A program made the translations under genes and the position numbers. The notes under the pieces were generated by a model. That model worked only from the letters and a program-made list of their open reading frames with translations, made no database searches and was not told the origin of the DNA. Below are positions 6,294 to 10,298 of a stretch of DNA of 10,298 bases, piece by piece. Positions within the stretch are counted from its first letter, which is position 1; each line of letters opens with the position of its first letter. The stretch comes from CATZDY01 sp045599035 (GTDB taxonomy: Bacteria; Bacillota; Desulfotomaculia; Desulfotomaculales; Desulfocucumaceae). The stretch lies in the NCBI GenBank assembly GCA_045599035.1, contig JAZRVI010000002.1, positions 1-10,298 on the forward strand, read 5' to 3'.

Positions 6294-6722
6294 ATGCCGA
6301 AAGTTTGTATTGAAACTGCCAAAGGAAATATTTATCTTGATTTGTTTGCCAAGGATGCTCCCGGCACTGTGCAGAACTTTATTGATTTAATTGAAAAGAA
6401 ATTTTATGACGGTCTGACCTTTCACCGGGTAGTGCCGGATTTTGTCATTCAGGGCGGCTGTCCTCTGGGCAATGGTACGGGCGGCCCCGGCTATTGCATT
6501 CCCTGCGAAATTAATCCCAACAAGCATTTGAGAGGTGCTTTGTCCATGGCTCACCGGGGCAGAGATACCGGCGGCAGCCAATTTTTCATTTGTCTGGGTG
6601 ATTTTCCCCATTTGGATGGCGTGCATACGGTTTTTGGCACGGTCACCGAAGGCATGGATGTAGTAGACCAAATTGAGCAGGGCGATGTTATGACCAAAGT
6701 AACCGTCCTGCCGGAGAAATAA
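6294..6722 (+). CDS. Cyclophilin-type peptidyl-prolyl cis-trans isomerase
   Basis: A 142-residue single-domain cyclophilin that speeds proline cis-trans isomerisation during protein folding. The signature FHRVVPDFVIQGG holds the catalytic R45 and the binding residues F50 and Q53; GSQFFICL and LDGVHTVFG complete the active site. There is no signal peptide, so it should be cytoplasmic. The ATG at 6294 follows AAAGGAG (about 6279-6285). thrC starts 3 bp after its stop, so the two are probably co-transcribed although no functional link is known. It is short, like other minimal bacterial cyclophilins. Confidence 0.92.
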   Translation: MPKVCIETAKGNIYLDLFAKDAPGTVQNFIDLIEKKFYDGLTFHRVVPDFVIQGGCPLGNGTGGPGYCIPCEINPNKHLRGALSMAHRGRDTGGSQFFICLGDFPHLDGVHTVFGTVTEGMDVVDQIEQGDVMTKVTVLPEK

Positions 6723-6725
6723 ATT

Positions 6726-8210
6726 ATGCTCTATCAAAGCACTCGCAGTGAACAGGAAAAAATCAGCTCGGCTCAGGCCATTAAGCAGGGGATTGCCGCT
6801 GACGGCGGGCTTTTTGTGCCAACGGAAGCGGTTAAAATTAATTTGACCGATTTGATTAATTTGACCTATCCCCAAAGAGCCGCTTTGATTTTGGGACAAT
6901 ATCTGAGTGACTATTCGGCTTCTGAACTGGCTGAAATTACAGTCGCTTCTTATCAAAGCAATTTTGCCGATCCGCAAATTGCCCCGGTCAAAACCTTGAG
7001 CAATGGAGCCAATCTATTGGAGCTTTGGCATGGCCCAACCTGTGCCTTTAAGGACTTGGCTTTGCAGATTCTGCCCCGGCTTTTAACTACCGCTTTGGCC
7101 AAGACTGGAGAAAAAGCAGAAATCGTGATTTTGGTGGCTACCTCCGGAGATACCGGAAAGGCTGCTTTGGAAGGCTTTAAGGATGTACCCGGAACTCGGA
7201 TTATGGTTTTCTTCCCCAATCAGGGAGTCAGTCAGGTGCAAAAGCTGCAAATGCAAACCCAGGAAGGCTCTAATGTAAGCGTTGCGGCGGTGGAAGGCAA
7301 TTTTGATGATGCCCAAAGCGGAGTTAAGGCCATTTTTACTAATCCGGCCATCAAAGCAGAACTGGCTGCTCATAATTTGAGCCTGTCCTCGGCTAACTCC
7401 ATTAACTGGGGGCGTTTGGCTCCGCAGATTGTTTATTATTTCTCGGCCTATCTGGATCTGGTGCAAGCTGGCCGCCTGAAAATGGGCGATCCTCTGAATT
7501 TTGTGGTTCCTACCGGCAATTTTGGGGATATTCTGGCCGGTTATTATGCTAAACAGGCTGGCCTGCCAGTAGGCAAATTAATTTGTGCTTCCAATGACAA
7601 CAAGATTTTGACTGACTTTTTCCAGACGGGTATTTATGATTGTCGGCGGGAGTTTATCAAAACTATTTCTCCTTCCATGGATATTTTAATTTCCAGCAAT
7701 TTGGAACGGCTTCTGTGGCATTTAACTGATTCGCAGCAGGTTAAAAGCTGGATGGCGGAATTAGCTGAAAATGGCTGCTATCGGGTTGGCCAGGCGGTGC
7801 AGGCTCAGTTGCAGCGGGATTTTGCCGCCGGGTTTGCCAGCGAAGCCGAAACCCTGACCACCATATCGCAGGTTTGGCGGGATGAAAAGTATTTGCTGGA
7901 TACTCATACGGCAGTAGCCTATCGAGTGTGGGAAAATTATCAGGCTCAAAGCGGAGATTTGACCCCATCGGTCATTATTTCTACCGCCAGTCCCTTTAAG
8001 TTTAACCGCAGCGTAGCTACCGCCTTGTTAGGTGCAGAACGGGCGGAGCAGGAAAACGAGTTTGACCTGCTGCAAATTCTCAGTCGGGCAACCGGCTGGA
8101 AAATTCCTCAGGGCTTGCAGGGACTGCCGGAACGCCCCCTTCTGCATCAGCAGATTGTGGCCAAAGAAGCCATGAGTCAGGCAGTTTACAATTTTTTGAA
8201 AATCAACTAA
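6726..8210 (+). CDS. thrC: Threonine synthase
   Basis: A 494-residue PLP enzyme of the long threonine synthase class, converting O-phosphohomoserine to threonine and phosphate in the cytoplasm. It has the N-terminal family pattern AIKQGIAADGGLFVP, the PLP-binding Lys K109 in HGPTCAFKDLALQ, the SGDTGKAA substrate/phosphate loop (from S140), the PTGNFGDI PLP-phosphate loop (about 262-269), and a C-terminal STASPFKF motif. Length is normal for this class. The ATG at 6726 is 3 bp past the cyclophilin stop, with GGAG inside the end of that gene as ribosome binding site. No other threonine pathway gene (hom, thrB) is nearby, and no leader peptide or T-box is seen. Confidence 0.95.
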   Translation: MLYQSTRSEQEKISSAQAIKQGIAADGGLFVPTEAVKINLTDLINLTYPQRAALILGQYLSDYSASELAEITVASYQSNFADPQIAPVKTLSNGANLLELWHGPTCAFKDLALQILPRLLTTALAKTGEKAEIVILVATSGDTGKAALEGFKDVPGTRIMVFFPNQGVSQVQKLQMQTQEGSNVSVAAVEGNFDDAQSGVKAIFTNPAIKAELAAHNLSLSSANSINWGRLAPQIVYYFSAYLDLVQAGRLKMGDPLNFVVPTGNFGDILAGYYAKQAGLPVGKLICASNDNKILTDFFQTGIYDCRREFIKTISPSMDILISSNLERLLWHLTDSQQVKSWMAELAENGCYRVGQAVQAQLQRDFAAGFASEAETLTTISQVWRDEKYLLDTHTAVAYRVWENYQAQSGDLTPSVIISTASPFKFNRSVATALLGAERAEQENEFDLLQILSRATGWKIPQGLQGLPERPLLHQQIVAKEAMSQAVYNFLKIN

Positions 8211-8253
8211 AATAAGCGGTCTTTCTGGTTTGAAAGCAGAAAGACCGCTTATT
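8211..8253. terminator. 17-bp stem-loop between convergent thrC and peroxiredoxin genes
   Basis: AATAAGCGGTCTTTCTG (8211-8227) pairs perfectly with CAGAAAGACCGCTTATT (8237-8253) around a 9-base loop. It starts directly after the thrC stop codon and ends 53 bp before the stop codon of the oppositely oriented peroxiredoxin gene. The A/T pairs at the stem foot would give U-rich 3' arms on both strands, so a two-way terminator is the natural reading. Confidence 0.8.
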
Positions 8254-8306
8254 GCTTTGATCCTGAGAAGCAGGGATATTAGTTTTTGAATTGGTCAATT
8301 TGGGCT

Positions 8307-8966
8307 TTACAGTTTTTTATAGCTGAACCACCAATCTTTGGATTCCATCTGACCGGCTTTAATGGCCTCCTGTCGTTCCTGTTTGGCAGCTTCGTTTTTC
8401 GGAGGAGGAATCATGACAAAATCTTTACCCAGCAAGGCGTTGTCCGGCCAATTTTCCGGGCAGGCTACTTTATACTGATCAGCGGTCTGCAAGGCTTTAA
8501 CTACCCGCAGAACTTCATTAACGCTCCGGCCAATTTCCTGAGGATAGTACATCATCAAACGCAAAATGCCTTCTGGGTCAACAACAAAAACTGCTCTGAC
8601 TGTATCGGTGCCTTTTTTCTCATGCAGCATTCCCAATTGAGTGGCCACAGTGCCTAATTCGTCAGCAATTACCGGGAAGGGGATTTTAACATCTTCAAAA
8701 TTGCCTTCAATCCATTCAATCCATTTCATGTGGGCAATAGCCTGGTCTACAGAAAGGCCAATCAGTTCGGTATTCAAAACTTTGAATTCTTCCGAGCGAC
8801 GGGCAAAGCCTACAAATTCAGTAGTGCAAACCGGAGTAAAATCACCGGGGTGGCTGAATAAAACAAACCATTTTCCGGCATAAGCATCGGGCAGGGTCAA
8901 GGTTCCCTGAGTGGTTTTAACAGTCATGGCTGGAAATCTGTCTCCCAGTAAAGGTACATTAATCAT
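8307..8966 (-). CDS. Peroxiredoxin, 1-Cys/Prx6-type
   Basis: A 219-residue thiol peroxidase that reduces hydrogen peroxide and organic peroxides. The active-site motif HPGDFTPVCTTE holds the peroxidatic C47 with T44; R124 (in TVRAVFVVD) completes the site. The extended C-terminal part (PQEIGRSVNEVLRVVKALQ, then the ENWP region) places it in the Prx6 class also common in archaea and anaerobes. Besides C47 there is only one other Cys, C169 in VACPENW, so a resolving cysteine is possible but unproven. The ATG at 8966 has AAGGAG (complement of 8977-8982) 10 bases upstream. It has its own promoter and is transcribed alone, opposite to all other genes, consistent with an individually controlled oxidative-stress gene in an anaerobe. 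Confidence 0.95.
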   Translation of the reverse strand: MINVPLLGDRFPAMTVKTTQGTLTLPDAYAGKWFVLFSHPGDFTPVCTTEFVGFARRSEEFKVLNTELIGLSVDQAIAHMKWIEWIEGNFEDVKIPFPVIADELGTVATQLGMLHEKKGTDTVRAVFVVDPEGILRLMMYYPQEIGRSVNEVLRVVKALQTADQYKVACPENWPDNALLGKDFVMIPPPKNEAAKQERQEAIKAGQMESKDWWFSYKKL

Positions 8967-9026
8967 TTTGTAAAAACTCCTTTATTAAAATATTTTTTGG
9001 TTAGAATTTATTTTCAGTTTATAATT

Positions 9027-9055
9027 ATAATAGATTTTATTTAAACTTTTGTCAA
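9027..9055 (-). promoter_or_regulatory. Promoter of the peroxiredoxin gene
   Basis: On the minus strand TTGACA (complement of 9050-9055), a 17-bp spacer, and TATTAT (complement of 9027-9032). It is correctly oriented and about 60 bp upstream of the start codon. A perfect 12-bp palindrome, TTATAATTATAA (9019-9030), overlaps the -10 and the start point and could be a repressor site. Confidence 0.7.
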
Positions 9056-9206
9056 GGGGGTTACTGAAATTTTTATGCTGGCTTGTCAATGATCTTGTAA
9101 CGCATTATTGACAAACCAATACACTATTAAACTATTTGCTTTGGTTTTCAGCTTGTCTTTTGCAAAAAAAGTGATATAATAACCAAAAGCCTAACTGGAA
9201 TTTAAC
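9056..9206 (+). other. Gene-free stretch between the peroxiredoxin promoter and the right element
   Basis: No coding region is seen. It holds an inverted repeat TTGTCAAT (9083-9090) / ATTGACAA (9107-9114) and a good + strand promoter at 9153-9180. Whatever gene that promoter once served is now replaced or displaced by the insertion element starting near 9207. Confidence 0.5.
9153..9180 (+). promoter_or_regulatory. Extended -10 promoter reading into the right element
   Basis: TTGTCT (9153-9158), a 16-bp spacer and a perfect TATAAT (9175-9180) preceded by TG (TGATATAAT). Transcription would start near 9187 and run into the left end at about 9207. It lies outside the inferred element boundary, so it is probably a host promoter. 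Confidence 0.6.
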
Positions 9207-9288
9207 ACGCCGTGAGCAAGAAATCCCCCACCTCTATAAGTGGCGGGATGAATTGCGATAAACACGGCGTTTTCTTGACTTTTGTTAT
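9207..9288 (+). repeat. IS200/IS605-type left end, copy 2
   Basis: An outer stem ACGCCGTG (9207-9214) pairs with CACGGCGT (9263-9270) and encloses an inner hairpin near 9225-9246 (CCC.CCAC with GTGGCGGG). Bases 9226-9288 match 1-63 with one difference. The element probably starts right after TTTAAC (9201-9206), a plausible cleavage/target motif; this is inferred from its likeness to TTTCAC at the end of the left element. Confidence 0.75.
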
Positions 9289-9303
9289 TTATAGTGTTAA
9301 AAT
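9275..9303 (+). promoter_or_regulatory. Promoter of the right tnpB
   Basis: TTGACT (9275-9280), 17-bp spacer, TAAAAT (9298-9303). It begins within the shared left end, so the -35 is also present in copy 1 (50-55), while the -10 lies in copy-specific sequence. The ATG at 9359 has an AAGGTGAG ribosome binding site just upstream. Confidence 0.45.
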
Positions 9304-9358
9304 CATCATAATATAATTGGTCGTAATCATCATAACATACAATCACAAGGTGAGAAAG

Positions 9359-10287
9359 ATGGCAAACAAAGCAATTAAGTATCGAATATATCCTGCAACT
9401 GAACAAAGTGTTATGTTTGCTAAAACCTTCGGCTGCTGCCGTAAGGTTTATAATCTTATGCTTGCTCGTAAGTCTTATACTACCAATAATCAAAAAGCAC
9501 AGTTGCTATTATAGATAAGAAATATATCAAATTACCTAAAATCGGTAAAGTAAAGGCAATTATACACCGTATTCCTAATGCTGATTGGGTAATTAAGTCT
9601 GCTATTGTATCACAAGAATCAGATGGTAAATACTATACTTCTATACTCTTTGAGTTTGATAACGCCGTAAATTCTTATGCAGCAGATAAAACAAATGCCA
9701 TCGGACTTGATTATGCTTCTGATGGCTTATATGTGGATAACAATGACAATGTTGGTACTAATCATAAATACTACCGTGAAAGCCATAATAAACTTGCTAA
9801 AGAGCAACGCAAACTGTCACGCAAAGCAGGCTCTAAAAAGAATGAGCTTAAATCCTCGAATTAGCATAAACAGCTTAAAAAGGTCAACAGACTTCACGCT
9901 CATATTAAGAATCAGAGGCGGGACAATCTACATAAGATATCTGCTGAGATAGCCAATCAGTATGATGTTGTTTGTGTTGAAAGCCTGAATATGCGTTCTA
10001 TGTCCAATAAAGGCTTCGGCAATGGCAAAGCTGCTCTTGATAACGGATATGGTATGTTCCTATCTATGCTTGAATACAAGCTATCTGATAGAAATAAGTA
10101 TCTTATAAAAGTAGATAAGTGGTTTCCGTCCAGCCAAATATGTCATCAATGCGGAACTATCCACAAGAGAATGAAAGACTTATCCATTCGTACAATGAAG
10201 TGTGATTGCGGATTAACAATCAGCAGAAATCAAAATGCAGCAATCAATATCAAAAACGAAGGTCTGCGTATACTGAAATCTGCGTAA
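9359..10287 (+). pseudogene. tnpB: TnpB (IS200/IS605 OrfB family), multiply disrupted
   Basis: The N-terminus is intact (MANKAIKYRIYP... through CCRKVYNLMLA), then about 70 residues usual in the family are missing before SYTTNNQ. The frame breaks near 9495-9500, where one base, probably a G after the A-run, seems lost; the open frame ends at 9514 while homology continues in another frame from about 9505 (IIDKKYIKLPKIG). An in-frame TAG at 9862-9864 stands in SSN*HKQ, where relatives usually have Trp. The remainder reads to the stop at 10285-10287. RuvC-I Asp (GLDYAS) and RuvC-II Glu (VCVESLNM) are kept, but the RuvC-III motif reads ISRNQNAA, with Asn for the catalytic Asp. A zinc finger remains (CHQC, CDCG). 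It is clearly dead as a nuclease. Its right end lies beyond the window. Confidence 0.9.
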
Positions 10288-10298
10288 ATCTTCAAATA

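Noticed and set aside
8286..8657. Plus-strand open frame of 123 codons opposite the peroxiredoxin
   Set aside because: Entirely antisense to a well-conserved gene; no ribosome binding site or motif.
1230..9206. Composite transposon carrying the housekeeping block
   Set aside because: Both elements are in the same orientation and broken, the genes between them are ordinary core genes, and IS200/IS605 elements do not usually mobilise such blocks.
1..9288. CRISPR-like direct repeats
   Set aside because: Only two copies, 9 kb apart, each the end of an insertion element; no spacer array or cas gene.
9191..9493. Minus-strand open frame of 100 codons over the right element's left end
   Set aside because: Its sequence comes from translating the transposon hairpins backwards; similar spurious proteins arise at many IS200/IS605 ends.
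9677..9952. Plus-strand open frame of 91 codons in the right element
   Set aside because: Out of frame with the TnpB homology that covers the same bases; no own motif.

Overview
The window looks like a chromosomal segment of an anaerobic, low-to-mid GC member of the Bacillota (Clostridia or Negativicutes grade). This is inferred from the AGGAGG-type ribosome binding sites, frequent TTG starts, the yqeK-rsfS and eno-secG gene orders, and a K+-dependent type membrane pyrophosphatase. The species cannot be named from sequence reading alone.

Layout. Positions 1-1229 hold a decayed IS200/IS605-family element: a left-end hairpin, a structured leader with a consensus promoter, a tnpB gene missing its N-terminal part, and a right end that folds like an omega-RNA (reRNA) scaffold. 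From 1230 to 8210 runs a housekeeping block on the + strand: terminator and leader, yqeK (Ap4A hydrolase), rsfS (ribosome silencing factor), eno (enolase), secG (Sec translocon subunit), hppA (membrane ion-pumping pyrophosphatase), a terminator, a cyclophilin-type prolyl isomerase, thrC (threonine synthase), and a long hairpin terminator. A 1-Cys/Prx6-type peroxiredoxin follows on the - strand (8307-8966) with its own promoter. From about 9207 to the window end lies a second IS200/IS605-type element with a nearly identical left end but a clearly different, multiply broken tnpB.

How the parts relate. yqeK and rsfS form a tight pair (alarmone removal and ribosome silencing) that in many Bacillota follows nadD. 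Here nadD is not adjacent and a tnpB element sits in its place. eno, secG and hppA are closely spaced; glycolysis, protein export and pyrophosphate-driven ion pumping are all basic functions, and a promoter with an unusual 16-bp inverted repeat precedes secG. The cyclophilin and thrC genes are 3 bp apart and probably co-transcribed. thrC and the peroxiredoxin gene converge on a 17-bp stem-loop that could stop transcription from both sides.

The most interesting material is the pair of TnpB elements. They share a 63-bp left end with one mismatch although their tnpB genes have diverged. The left one keeps an intact-looking RuvC triad, zinc finger, promoter and omega-RNA-like right end, but has lost its N-terminal part. 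I see no CRISPR array, tRNA, rRNA, phage gene or recognisable new multi-gene system.
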